64,000 bases of DNA from positions 9,047,991 through 9,111,990 of the forward strand of contig OY811971.1 in NCBI GenBank assembly GCA_963681505.1, in the 5' to 3' direction. This DNA is from Eunapius fragilis (Eukaryota > Porifera > Demospongiae > Spongillida > Spongillidae). A program made the translations under genes and the position numbers. The stretch's first letter is position 1, and each line of letters opens with the position of its first letter. The notes beneath the pieces are model-generated. The model ran no database searches, was not told where the DNA came from, and saw only the letters and a program-made list of their open reading frames with translations. This document shows positions 48,800 to 59,454 of this stretch, in pieces.

Positions 48800-51103
48800 A
48801 CATATGGTTAGCTGACCTTGAACCTGTGTATAATATTTGTGTACGGTGCATAGTCCATGTTGCTTTAGAAAGAACGTTTGGTTCAGTTGAAGAGAAAAGG
48901 CAGAACTGTGATGTTGTGAGGCTTGCTATGAAGACCAAAACTGGAGAAAGTTTGGAGTTAGCATGTCTTGCAGTACCTCTAATTTGCGAACCTTTGTCCG
49001 GGCAGCCAATCATGTGTGTGGCTGAACGATTCCCACACATCTCTGGATTGGATCTGGCAGATCCACACTTCACTGGTGAAAATCTTGATGTGAATATCCT
49101 CATTGGATCTGATCACTACTGGGAGGTGGTAACTGGGAATGTCATGAGAGGGGTGTGTGAACCAACGGCCATTGAAACAAAATTGGGAGGGGTCCTGTCG
49201 GGACCTGTACATGGTATCTCAAGTGAACCGTCTGTTGCAAATCTTGTTTCCTCACATGTACTGCGACTGGATGCATCCCCTGATACAACTGAATCTGAGG
49301 CAAACCTAGATATGAGACTAAAGAAGTTTTGGGATTGGAGTCCTTGGGGATCAACAGCAGTGAACCTTCGCTGTACGAAAAGTTTGTCAACAGTTTGACC
49401 TTCTGTAACAACAGATACAAAGTGAAGCTGCCATGGAAAGAATCATATTCCACCTTACCTGATAACTATGAATTGAGTCAAAGCAGATTACGAGGTTTAC
49501 TGAAATGTCTCCAGCAAAGTCCAGTCATTCTCAAGCAATATGATGCTGTTATTAGAGAGCAGATAAACAAAGGGATAGTTGAAATTGTGGCTGAACCTGA
49601 CATTGGCAAGGTAGGCAAAGTTCATTACATCCCACATCGTCCTGTCATTAGGTTGGACAAGGCAACTACAAAGCTGAGGATAGTGTATGATGCTTTAGCA
49701 AGATCTAATGGGCTTTCTCTGAATGACTGTCAACACAAGAGTCAGAGTTTTGATTTTGACTTGGCAAGGGTTGAAATCTACTGGATAAAAATCTTGCAAG
49801 AGTCCCTACTTAAAGAAAACAAGTTCAGCCAGTGGAAGCAACAGTTTGGTATGTTTGTTGACAATGAAGGCTTGTGGAGGTGCAAGGGACGGTTGAGTGA
49901 AGCAGATATTACGGAGTTTGCCAAGTATCCAATTCTCCTGGATGCAAGCCATCGTATAACAGCTCTAATTGTGAAGAGTTGCCATGAGAAAGTACTGCAT
50001 GGTGGGATGAAGGATACATTGACAGAATTGAGATCACGGTTTTGGATTGTTCGGGGAAGGCAAGTGGTGAAAAAGTTGCTGTTTCATTGTGTAATTTGCA
50101 GAAGATTTGATAGTCGACCGTTTCAGCCTCCACCACCTCCTTCATTGCCTGGATTCAGAGTCCAAGAAGCTCAACCATTTGCATATACTGGAGTGGACTT
50201 TGCAGGGCCTCTTTTACATAGTGAATGACCCAGACACCAAAGTGTGGATATGTCTCTACACATGCTATGTGACTAGAGCAGTGCATCTGGATATTAACAA
50301 CTGAGGCATTTTTGCGAAGAGTCAGAAGATTCTCAGCAAGACGAGGTTTCCCCTGCCGAATGATTTCAGATAATGGGAAAACTTTTAAATCTGCAAGTAA
50401 AGTCATCTCAACGATGCTCAAAGACCCTGTTCTGCAAAACTTCTTTGCAGAAATTCACCTAAAGTGGATTTTCAACTTGGAAAGAGCTCCCTGGTGGGGA
50501 GGAATATTTGAGAGGATGGTACGTTCAATGAAGAGATGTCTCAAGAGAACTATTGGACGGTCTAAACTCTCATATGATTAGCTTTTGACTGTCGTCACTG
50601 AAGTGGAGATCACACTGAACTCACGTCCTATCTCCTATGTGTCATGTCATGACACGGAAGAACCACTTACACCTTCACATCTACTAGTTGGTCATCGGTT
50701 GTTAAGCTTGCCTGACCCATTGTGTGCTAAAGCCCTTGATCCAACATATGGAGAACAACAGCTTACATTGTGTAGTCTGACACGAAGAATGAGATATCTT
50801 GGTGCAACACTGAGTCATTTTTGGCGTAGATGGAGGAGGGAATATTTGACTGATTTAAGGGAATCTCATCGATATACTAACAAATCTAATGGTCAAGAAG
50901 TGATTGCAATTGGTGATATTGTTGTAGTGTATGACCATGAACTTCCCAGAACCCTGTGGAGATTGGGAAAGGTAGAGCAGTTGATACGAGGTTCAGATGG
51001 AGCAGTCAGAGGTGCGTTAGTCAGAGTGAACAGTGGCAAAAGGAATACATCATTTCTTAAACGAACACCTCTATCCATTGGAAGTGTGTTCAGATTCAGG
51101 TAA
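48800..51103 (+). pseudogene. BEL/Pao retrotransposon pol, 5'-truncated, internally deleted, frameshifted
   Basis: Four pieces in order. (1) 48860-49320: end of the DUF1758 protease-like region (DVNILIGSDHYWEVVTG, GGVLSGPV). (2) 49335-49740 in the next frame: N-terminal part of the reverse transcriptase (LPWKES, TTKLRIVYDALARS, LNDC). (3) About 49785-50215: integrase zinc-binding domain (H near 49950, H near 49983, CVICRR at 50086-50103) and start of the core (GVDFAGPL at 50190). (4) 50220-51090: core with SDNGK (near 50364) and GGIFERMV (Glu at 50510), then the DUF5641 C-terminal domain. The polymerase active site, RNase H and gag are missing. Shifts occur near 49330, 50220 and 50305, and TAG at 50579-50581 is in frame. 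Confidence 0.9.
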
Positions 51104-51271
51104 AAACGGTGATTCGGGTGAAAGAAGAGAAACACAAATTGTGGAAGACACATGTACGACAGACAAAGTCCAAAACGAGCCGCATTTAAAAGAGCACAAC
51201 AAGCAATATCAAGCTGTATCAAGGAGTTAGATTCATGATTAAATGACTCTCACAGTTGACTTACAGTCAAC

Positions 51272-51400
51272 GGGGGGAGAATGTTAGAAAATATACACAC
51301 AAATGTATTCGAACGATTACGTAACTACGTAACCGCACGTGATGTATTATTATAATTGTTGTTGTAGAGAAGTGCTTGACAACCGCCGTGCGCAACTGTA
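51272..51400 (+). other. Polypurine tract and start of BEL 3' LTR
   Basis: ggggggagaatgttag (51271-51286) follows the end of pol by about 170 bp. A purine run directly before TGTTAG is the usual BEL/Pao arrangement, so the 3' LTR probably starts at 51282. Its end is not defined; homology to a Plavaka-like gene begins at about 51412, which limits it to roughly 120 bp or implies truncation. No 5' LTR is recognised. Confidence 0.6.
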
Positions 51401-51411
51401 TTGGAGTAGAT

Positions 51412-52311
51412 TCATAGTCAATATAAACACGAACGATTCTCTTTTAATGATGGAAACAAAAGGTATGATGCCCAATATGAAACCATATGTTTGCAATGCA
51501 AAGTTTTTCCTAGATGTGAAGTAGCAGCACAGGAAATACTTTCTTGTGATATGGTGCAGCATGTTCTAACAGGTGTCCCACTTCAAGAATTGCATCATAG
51601 CAGATACATCTACCAGCCAGGATCAGCACGAAAGGTATAATATTAACATTTATGTTCTTTTTTTTAATAACTATCTATTTTATACAGACTTCCAAGTGCA
51701 AAACCATTCTGCTCCACTTACCAGTACACCTTGGCCCCAGACATCAAGATAGCATCGATCTTGTGACTCTGTTACAAAGCCATCCTCCTTACACACTGAG
51801 CTCATATCAACCTAATACTGTAACATTAACAGTATACAAAGCTGTTGTGTCTCAGAATCGTACACTAGTAAATTGTGGTGATTATGTGGAACTGTGTCTC
51901 CCACATGAACAGGTAGGTAGAAAATACATGTTTATTTGCACATGAGTGTCTGATATTTATTTCAGATGAGATATGCTTTGTTAATGGCTGTCTACAAGAC
52001 AGATGCAGGAGCAACATGTTGCCTACTTCAAGGTTTTCAATCACTGTTGACAACTAATAGAGAGCAGCGATTAAATGAATTTGAATGCCCATTGCTGGAG
52101 CTTACTTACCACACCTGGTAACAACATTCTGAAGGCAGTCAACATTGTTCATGAATGTACCAACACTTGTGTGCTTGCTGAGAAAGCATCAATACGAGCT
52201 GAGGAGAGAGAACACTTAAGATGTAATCAGTTGACTTTTGTACATGATTGGAGTAATTTTTTATATTTTTATAATGTGTTTTGTGTTTATAATTATTCAT
52301 TTCAATATTGA
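51412..52311 (+). pseudogene. Plavaka-like transposase, C-terminal part with introns
   Basis: Exon A (about 51412-51634) begins HERFSFNDG, close to the ERxESFN motif of this family, and ends GSARK at a gt donor. A 54-bp intron ends ttttatacag. Exon B (51689-51911) has SKCKTILLHLPVHLG. A second intron of about 54 bp ends tttcag. Exon C (51966-52311) has LNEFECPLLELT, VNIVHECTNTCVLAE and a closing QLTFVHDWSNFLY. A frameshift lies in exon C near 52115. The end is homologous to the minus-strand gene at 59455-61839 (FLNEYDCPLM and IFQHDWNNDLYY there). The BEL LTR abuts its start. It is probably decayed; the role of the family is DNA transposition. Confidence 0.6.
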
Positions 52312-52975
52312 AAGATTATTTTACGTAATAAATTCTATATCTTATCTGGTGGAAAGTGATAACATATCTGTCCCAAAATGTTATATACAATCTGTACCAT
52401 ATGTAGGTACTTGAACATTTTTTTCAAATCGCATCAAATGCGGCGATTTTTATATCAAATGAAAGAGGAAAAAATGCGGATTACAATAATGCCTTTTTTG
52501 TATTTATTGGTGAAGTATTTCAGAAGTTGTGGCATTTCAAACACTCATTTTTGGATGTACGCGGTATGATGCGAGAGGGAAGAAAAAATTGTGACGGTTT
52601 GACTTTTCTGTGCTACAGTTGTTAGAAAACAAATAGTTAATGCACCAAACATTACTACCATATTGAATACACATTTCTAATTACTAAGATGTAGCAGGTT
52701 CATTGATCTGTAGATCAAGTCCACGACAAATTCAATCAGTGTCATTGTAACGTCTTCTCGTTCTTCCTCCGTTTCGTCGTATTTCCAATAGGTAACTGTA
52801 ACTTTAGGTGTTGTTGACTTTTTTGAGTACTTTACATTGATAACATGACCTTTATAAATTACATTCTACTGGTTAACAAACTACAAGTGTTCACAGTAGA
52901 GTCTATTTACTATGCAAGGATTGGCTAGTACTTCCGAAATAGAATTCATATGGTCATCAGTTAGGTCTGAAAACT
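52312..52975. other. Stretch without recognised gene
   Basis: AT-rich sequence. A 63-codon plus-strand frame (52378-52569) with basic residues has no motif. No repeats shared with the rest of the window were noticed. Confidence 0.4.
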
Positions 52976-53218
52976 CTACAGACAACTCGGATTGCTCTCT
53001 GCAACACTAATTAATTTCTTTTGTAGTGTTTTTCGGAATCTGCTATCTTTTTTCTGATTTTTTTCAATGAGCCTTTCATCTTGCAGCTTGGCAACATACT
53101 CTTCATGTGATCGGCAAAGGGCTTTACTCTTTCTGCCTTGTTTTATACAAAATTTTACAATATTGTCTTGCTCATCTTCAGTTTTGTTTGAAAGCCAATC
53201 AATCAAGTAGGGCTCCAT
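52976..53218 (-). CDS. Hypothetical coiled-coil-like frame (possible last exon)
   Basis: An 80-codon frame with ATG at 53218, starting MEPYLIDWLSNKTEDEQD. It is strongly charged (lysine, glutamate), with heptad-like spacing around residues 38-70 (EEYVAKLQDERLIEKNQKK). The same frame is open upstream to about 53270, so it may be part of a longer exon. C-terminal tails of this kind occur in transposon-encoded proteins of marine invertebrates, but I cannot assign a family. Confidence 0.35.
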   Translation of the reverse strand: MEPYLIDWLSNKTEDEQDNIVKFCIKQGRKSKALCRSHEEYVAKLQDERLIEKNQKKDSRFRKTLQKKLISVAESNPSCL

Positions 53219-54930
53219 TTCACCCAGACTGGGGTCGCTACCCTCGTTTGAGGTGAGAGAGCTCTTGGACCAGAGGTTGTCTCATTGTTGGAGAGGGGGT
53301 GCCTGATGTGGGAGGTGTGGCTGTGCTGGGAGCCCCCACTAGGGGAGTTGCAGACCCTTATGTAGCTGCTGCATGATCCTGTCCTGGGGGCAGAGGGAAG
53401 AGGGGAAGGGGGGCACACCAACATCTAATCCCTCCTGACTGACCTGGAACCGTTTTATGAACTTTGACCTTTTTGCTGCCTGCTTGGGGGAATCTAAAGT
53501 TACCCTATGTTTACCTAGAATTAGAGATCCTGAAGAGACTTGCAACTACGTTAGATGCAGCTATAACGTTTGAACAATAAAGTATCACTATTCAGCTTTT
53601 TTTTCAATTTCCTTTTTCTACCACTCTGAAAATATGTACTGGGTCACACTGAATGTGTTCCATTAATTTTTTTACCCCATCAAAAAACCCCTGTACATAC
53701 CCCCTTGACGTTCCCGCATGTGTCATGAATGTAAGACTGCATATGCAGAAACAAGGTCAAGGTTTTCACTGATGTCACTTTTGAAATCATCAATACACTT
53801 CTCCAAATCAGCAGCAGTCTTCATCCTAACATGAAATCCAATTTAAAATGCAATTTGGTAACCAAATCTTAAACCTATTCCATCGATTTCTATGTGGGTC
53901 TGGGGACCAGACCACCCCCTAGAGTTACGAAAATTTAAAGAATTGACTTCTAGTGCTCAAGCTACATGTAACTGAACTCTGAATTCCTGCCTCTCAAAGG
54001 ATTAGGTGCTTTTTAATTAGAATCGCTCGTCACAGAACCATGGCGGTTGAAAGAACGATGCTGTGTTTTGTTAAAACATAAATTCAAATGCAGAAAACAC
54101 TTCTTAAGGCATATATGTGTTTTCAGATAATATGGGTGCACCCGACGCCAGTATCAAACGAATAGACACATCCCATCGTATGACCCCTTGCGCATCAACC
54201 GAAGTTGATACCATTTTAAAGACAGCTAGATAATGACCCTTCCTAAGTGGTGAAAACGTATTTTTCCCTGCCTCTTAACATATGAAGAAAACGTTCATCT
54301 TATAAAAAGTACCTATTTTTCAATGTGCGAAGGTAACTAGATGAGTAAATTACGATCTGTTCCAATAGCATCAATTCGTAGTACACTTACTCAACTACTA
54401 TAGGAACACAGCAGAGTTCAAAATTGCAGTTAAACTAACACAAACGAGCTTCCTTTTTCGCACGGTGCGCACTTTCAATAGACAAATCCAGTCACAATTT
54501 TCATCGCTTTATTAGATCATCATTTTTTGGTACGCGTACGTTAAATGTTCAAGTACCTACCATATGTCGTGCCGAACATGTATGTTCCACGTTGTTATGG
54601 TACAGGATGTAATCATGCATGATACGAGTATGAGACATCCGGTACAGAAAATCATTTTTTTGCTGTGTATGTTACACAACCAGAAAATTTCAGTCCATTT
54701 CGTGATGTAAGGGTGTTACATACTGTATCGTGATCGACTTACGGGTCTGTAAAGCCCGTAATCTAAACAAATTGTATCGGAATAAACTGTAATCATGGTC
54801 GTTACGGTTACGCATTCGGTGTTGTTACGGCATGTCTACAGTCACTATAAAGAACAGTAACGGGCGAGCGTCACTGGCTCCCCTAGCAAAAAATCCTGTA
54901 AGAATTTATATGAATTATAATGAGTTAGAA
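53219..54930. other. Stretch without recognised gene
   Basis: Overlapping short minus-strand frames at 53203-53545 have proline- and serine-rich composition and no motif. The rest is AT-rich and frame-poor. Nothing else supported. Confidence 0.4.
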
Positions 54931-54935
54931 TATGC

Positions 54936-55865
54936 AAGAAATTGGGACCAAAATCTTATTAGGAATCCCATAAGATCTGATAAGAATCTTATAGGTTTCT
55001 TACAAGAATCTTGAAAGTATCTTAAAGGAATTAGTAAAACTCTTACAGGATTCCTACAAGATCCTATTACTAATTCCTACAGGATTCTTATAAGATTCAA
55101 AAAATTGGGACCAAGATCTTATTAGGAATCCCATAAGATCTGATAAGAATCTTATAGGTTTCTTACAAGAATCTTGAAAGTATCTTAAAGGAACTTGTAA
55201 AATTCTTACAGGATTCTTACAAGATCCTATTACTAATTCCTACAGGATTCTTATAAGATTCAAGAAATTGGGACCAAGTCTTATTAGGAATCCCATAAGA
55301 TCTGATAAGAATCTTATAGGTTTCTTACAAGAAGATTGAAAGTATCTTAAAGGAACTTGTAAAATTCTTACAGGATTCTTACAAGATCCTATTACTAATT
55401 CCTACAAGATTCTTATAAGATTCAAGAAATTGGGACCAAGATCTTATTAGGAATCCCATAAGATCTGATAAGAATCTTATAGGTTTCTTACAAGAATCTT
55501 GAAAGTATCTTAAAGGAATTTGTACAATTCTTACAGGATTCTTACAAGATCCTATTACTAATTCCTACAGGATTCTTATAAGATTCAAGAAATTGGGACC
55601 AAGTCTTATTAGGAATCCCATAAGATCTGATAAGAATCTTATAGGTTCTTACAAGAAGATTGAAAGTATCTTAAAGGAACTTGTAAAATTCTTACAGGAT
55701 TCTTACAAGATCCTATTACTAATTCCTACAAGATTCTTATAAGATTCAAGAAATTGGGACCAAGATCTTATTAGGAATCCCATAAGATCTGATAAGAATC
55801 TTATAAGTTTCTTACAAGAACTTATGTAAAGAATCTAACACGGTCCTTGAACAATTCTTATAGGC
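54936..55865 (+). repeat. 163-bp satellite with dimeric higher-order pattern
   Basis: The word attgggacca recurs at 54941, 55104, 55267, 55429, 55592 and 55753, a period of 161-163 bp. Units contain aggaatcccataagatctga and ctacaggattcttataagat. Alternate units carry matching variants: gaccaagatct with caagaatcttgaaag, versus gaccaagtct with caagaagattgaaag. From the second unit on, the repeat of repeats is therefore a dimer of about 325 bp. The array decays after 55830; a last diverged trace is at 55920-55975. Within units shorter ataagat/cttac words recur, suggesting an origin from an even shorter motif. Confidence 0.95.
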
Positions 55866-56451
55866 TCATCCATGAAATAAGTTCCTAGTCAGTTAATTCT
55901 ATTTCATTTCCTGGAATGCAAGAAAATTGGGGACCAGGGTACGTAAAGGAATCCCTTATGATCTATAAGATTCATTTGAACATATTCTTAAAAGATATAT
56001 TAATATTAAAGCTTTCTTGTATGAGATTCATATATATAAATGTACTAACCAAAAATTACAAATACAAAAATACATTCCTTTCAATGTTACAAATAGTTCA
56101 CTTTGAGTTTCCTCTCACTTAAAATGTCCAGGCATTTTTGGTTACAGCTAGTTATTATGTCATTTCCTTTGCAACTCATAGTCCTTTTTCCAAATTTGAC
56201 TTCTATGCACTCTAAAAATGACAAAAATTACAAAGCTTTATTACACCACAAAGATGATGCACAAAATATATTTTAATTATATATACATTCTTTTTATTAC
56301 CCCCTTCTTGTGCTTATCCCTCAAGCTATCCTTCATTTCCCATCGTATCTTAAATCCTTTTACTGTCCCAATATATCCCTTAAATTGTAGTGCACTCGTT
56401 ACGTACTTACTTGCAATAAGAGCTACTCATTCAGGAGAAAGGTTTAGCTTT
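55866..56451. other. Stretch without recognised gene
   Basis: AT-rich, with decayed satellite at the left edge (about 55920-55975) and likely 3' flank of the BEN-domain gene at the right edge. Confidence 0.4.
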
Positions 56452-57880
56452 TCACATTGATCTGATTTTTTTATACAACGATTTTGACATCTCCTCATCT
56501 ATAAACAATGATTGCATAAGTCGCTTAGCATATTTTCTAGGCTCAGTAGCTGGAATGGCCAGCAGATTCACACCATTCTTCTGTAAGGTGTTAAAAATAA
56601 ATCAACCCATGTGTATAACTTATGTACACTTACAGTTGTGAAATGCTTGACATCCTCAGCATTAGTGATTACCTGAGGAGCATGTGCAGGGATGGTAGAC
56701 TACATATACAAAGTAGAAAATGTAACCACTAATTAAATTTTTTATTTCCATTAACTTTGTATCACTAGCTGATAGCCACATCTGCTTCAGCTCCAGACGA
56801 GTGGTATTGATGGATTTCTGAAAATGACTGTTTCAAATACATCCTCTAATCTTGTTCATAAATTTACCAAGTAGAACAAACAATCTCCGACCGGCTCAAG
56901 AGAACATGTATCCTTATTTCATTTTGGGGGAGAAGAGGAAAAAGGAAGCAGAATGAGGAGAAGAACCTTGCATACTTTTTTTTGTTAACTTATATTTTTT
57001 ACAGTGTCACTTACCGTTGTGGTTATTGTTGTCATTTGAAACAAGATTGATGTTAAATTAAATGATTAAATTGCTGTTTGGTTGCAATATTTACCTTGTT
57101 CTGGTGTATTTTCTTTATCTTCATCAATGGTGATTGGGTTCTGATTTGTTCCACTCTAAAGGAAAGGTGCAATGTTAATAGTATTATTACACACATCATT
57201 GCTAACTGTTTGAGACTGATCTTCCTTCGGCCAAACAATAGTAGATGATTGTTGTGGCAACTGAGTTTCTGCATTCTGAATCATGTATTGATGACATTTG
57301 ATACATATATATCATTACAACTATGTATATAATTGTTTTATAATTATGTTTTGTGTGTGGTTGTGCCTGGTCCTGTGATCCCCATGACAGGTGGTATTTT
57401 CTCTGCAGGAAATTAACAAACAATGCTATAAGTACGATTGTAGTTATTTTATTACAAAGAGCATAAAAACAAAGGTATAGTGTACTTTTTGGAATTTTTT
57501 TACTGCAAAATATTATATAATTAAGTAAACAAATCATTAATCATTAATAGTTAGAACCTGTAATTATCTTTTTATTCTATAACCTTTGGTTTTGTTCTAC
57601 TTCATCTGATGTGCTATCACTGCTGTCCTCTTCCTCCCTTTGCTGCTTCAAAGGGGCTGGCTTCCTAGGCTTTTCATCTATACGGAAGTATACATTAACA
57701 TTCCCATTTACCATTATTAGATTAATCATTTACCGTGTATACTTACAATAGCAACATCTTGTCGCTCTCCTTTTTCCGAATTCCATACCACTTTTAATTC
57801 TGCAAGCAAATGAAGCTGATGGAACTTCCGTCCTCATCTTCAAGTTGTGACGATTTTTCAACAAACAGCTTATTTGTTCT
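56452..57880 (-). CDS. Probable BEN-domain protein gene, multi-exon
   Basis: Minus-strand exons with consensus splice sites: 57747-57799 (LKVVWNSEKGERQDVAI), 57584-57677 (DEKPRKPAPLKQQ then EEEDSSDSTSDEVEQNQ), 57191-57275 (AETQLPQQSSTIVWPKE), 57095-57155 (SGTNQNPITIDEDKENTPEQ), 56634-56699 (STIPAHAPQVITNAEDVKHF) and last exon 56452-56580 (NGVNLLAIPATEPRKYAKR, then LMQSLFIDEEMSKSLYKK, stop at 56452-56454). The last exon resembles the central helices of BEN domains (PRKxAxxLxxxLFxDEEMxxS). The acidic middle is likely disordered. An upstream exon near 57815-57890 (TNKLFVEKSSQLEDEDGSS) is likely. Exons around 56766-56930 are uncertain. BEN proteins act as chromatin or DNA-binding factors, and are also known in DNA viruses and transposon-linked genes. 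Confidence 0.6.
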
Positions 57881-58084
57881 TAAACTCTTCACAGTACACC
57901 ATTCTGTACAAAACAATATTATTTACAGTATGTATTGTATAAGCACAACATTTAACATCTTATTCTATGATCTGAACCAGGACAAGCTATAATTTCCCTT
58001 TGCCCGTTGACATAGACTACTGTCGCGCTAAATGTAAGCTATGAATGATATATACGGCAGCATGAGAGTACTGTATCAGCTGCT

Positions 58085-58694
58085 CCCCCCCCCCCCCCCC
58101 CCCCCCCCACTTCAATTATTGATTTTATATCAATTGTTACACACGGTAAAATATGTTACAAAGGGTATACATCTCTAATATGTGCTACAAAGTCATGAAA
58201 ACTGTTCCCAAACCTCTGTCTCCACATAAACTTGCCTAAATAAGTGTCTAATAATTCTCTGTGCGTTCCGTATCTTTGTTTGTGTTTTTGCTTCGCCTTT
58301 TGCCACACACTTTCAATGTGATTGGTACATACGCCAGTGATAGGGTCAACGAAGTTATAAGTGTGATTTACTGTAAGATGCTGGAATCCTTGCGTGCCAA
58401 GCGTATTGTAAGCAGCCCAAAGATCAGAAACAACTGTAGTTCCTGGCGCGATATGCTGCTGAATAATCAGAGTGGGTATTTAATTGCACTTAGCTCAGTT
58501 TCCGTCTCCTTGAAAAGGTCGCTGTATTTGAAGCAGGTGAGATCAGGAAAAGCCACAGGAACCACAGGAACAGCCATTGCAGAATGTTTAAAAGCACAGA
58601 TATACAGACAGGTGGGAATCATTTTATGAACATGAACATGAATTTACATGTACAAAAACTAAAACGTCAATAATTGAAGTGGGGGGGGGGGGGG
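58085..58694 (-). mobile_element. Merlin-type DNA transposon relic with poly-C/poly-G ends
   Basis: Inverted ends: a run of 24 C (58085-58108) then acttcaattattga, and at the other side tcaataattgaagt then a run of 14 G (58681-58694). Between them lies an ISXO2/IS1016-like transposase end on the minus strand, which defines the Merlin group. Total 610 bp, so most of the transposase is missing. No flanking duplication could be fixed because the mononucleotide runs hide the exact ends. Confidence 0.8.
58156..58479 (-). pseudogene. ISXO2-like transposase C-terminal part (Merlin)
   Basis: The minus-strand frame reads TLIIQQHIAPGTTVVSDLW with the catalytic Asp in SDLW, then HLTVNHTYNFVDPITGVC, then TNHIESVWQKAKQK with the catalytic Glu in HIESVW. 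It finishes with LLDTYLGKFMWRQRFGN and a TAA at 58156-58158. These are the conserved blocks of the IS1016/ISXO2 DDE domain. Upstream, a stop lies a few codons before TLIIQQ, and no first catalytic Asp or N-terminal zinc domain is found, so the gene is truncated. Confidence 0.9.
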
Positions 58695-59454
58695 AAACTG
58701 CACAAGTGCCAGATGTATATACATTACTTGCAAAACTGGCTCAAGTATAAACCACACTGTAATAAATGTACGTGATTACAAACGATCCTGAGCATTTTGA
58801 TTTGTTAAACGCAAAGCTTGACCTACTAAACGTAATTTGAATTGCAAAACTGAGTCTGGTACAAACAATAGTCAGCCAACCCATAGAGCAATTTCATGCA
58901 CGTATTTTTTTTCTCCTAAGTATGCATATGCTTGCACATAGTACATACTAATCTGACTAATCTGACTAGTATAAATATGGCAAAAATTTAACTTAAACAA
59001 CTCACAAGCACAAAGCTCACTTATTGGAGAAGGAATTGGGCAGGGCCGCCTTGAGCCAGCCCGGGCCCGGGGCAAATTTTTTATCGGGCCCCTGGCCTAA
59101 TGAATCTCATCAATCTCATTAAATCTTTAAACGCTATCACTTACACGGCCAACAATTTGAGTCCGTATCGGAAGCGAATACACTGGCGTGACGTGAACGT
59201 GACCATAGTGACGTATCATCGCCGATCGGCACCGCTTTTTTTTTTTTACGTAAGATTATTTGGCGTATCGGTAGCGTTAACGGGTCCAATTCAGGAGCGT
59301 GAACCTTGCCGTAAAGCAAGTCATGAGAAAAATCCGATACGGCAGCGTTTTACGTATTCCTCTCGTCCTATATATACTCACATGAATGTCACAATTAATA
59401 AACACAGAACATACACATAAACAAGCATCACGTGTCTGTGTGCATACAATACTA
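58695..59454. other. Stretch with a GC-rich transposon end, no gene
   Basis: 59043-59098 begins cagggccgccttgag and continues with gcccgggcccggggc and a T run; such ends occur in hAT-related nonautonomous elements. A related but not inverted motif is at 63060-63095. The stretch 59160-59350 has several cgtatcgg/ggcgt words without clear periodicity. Confidence 0.45.
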
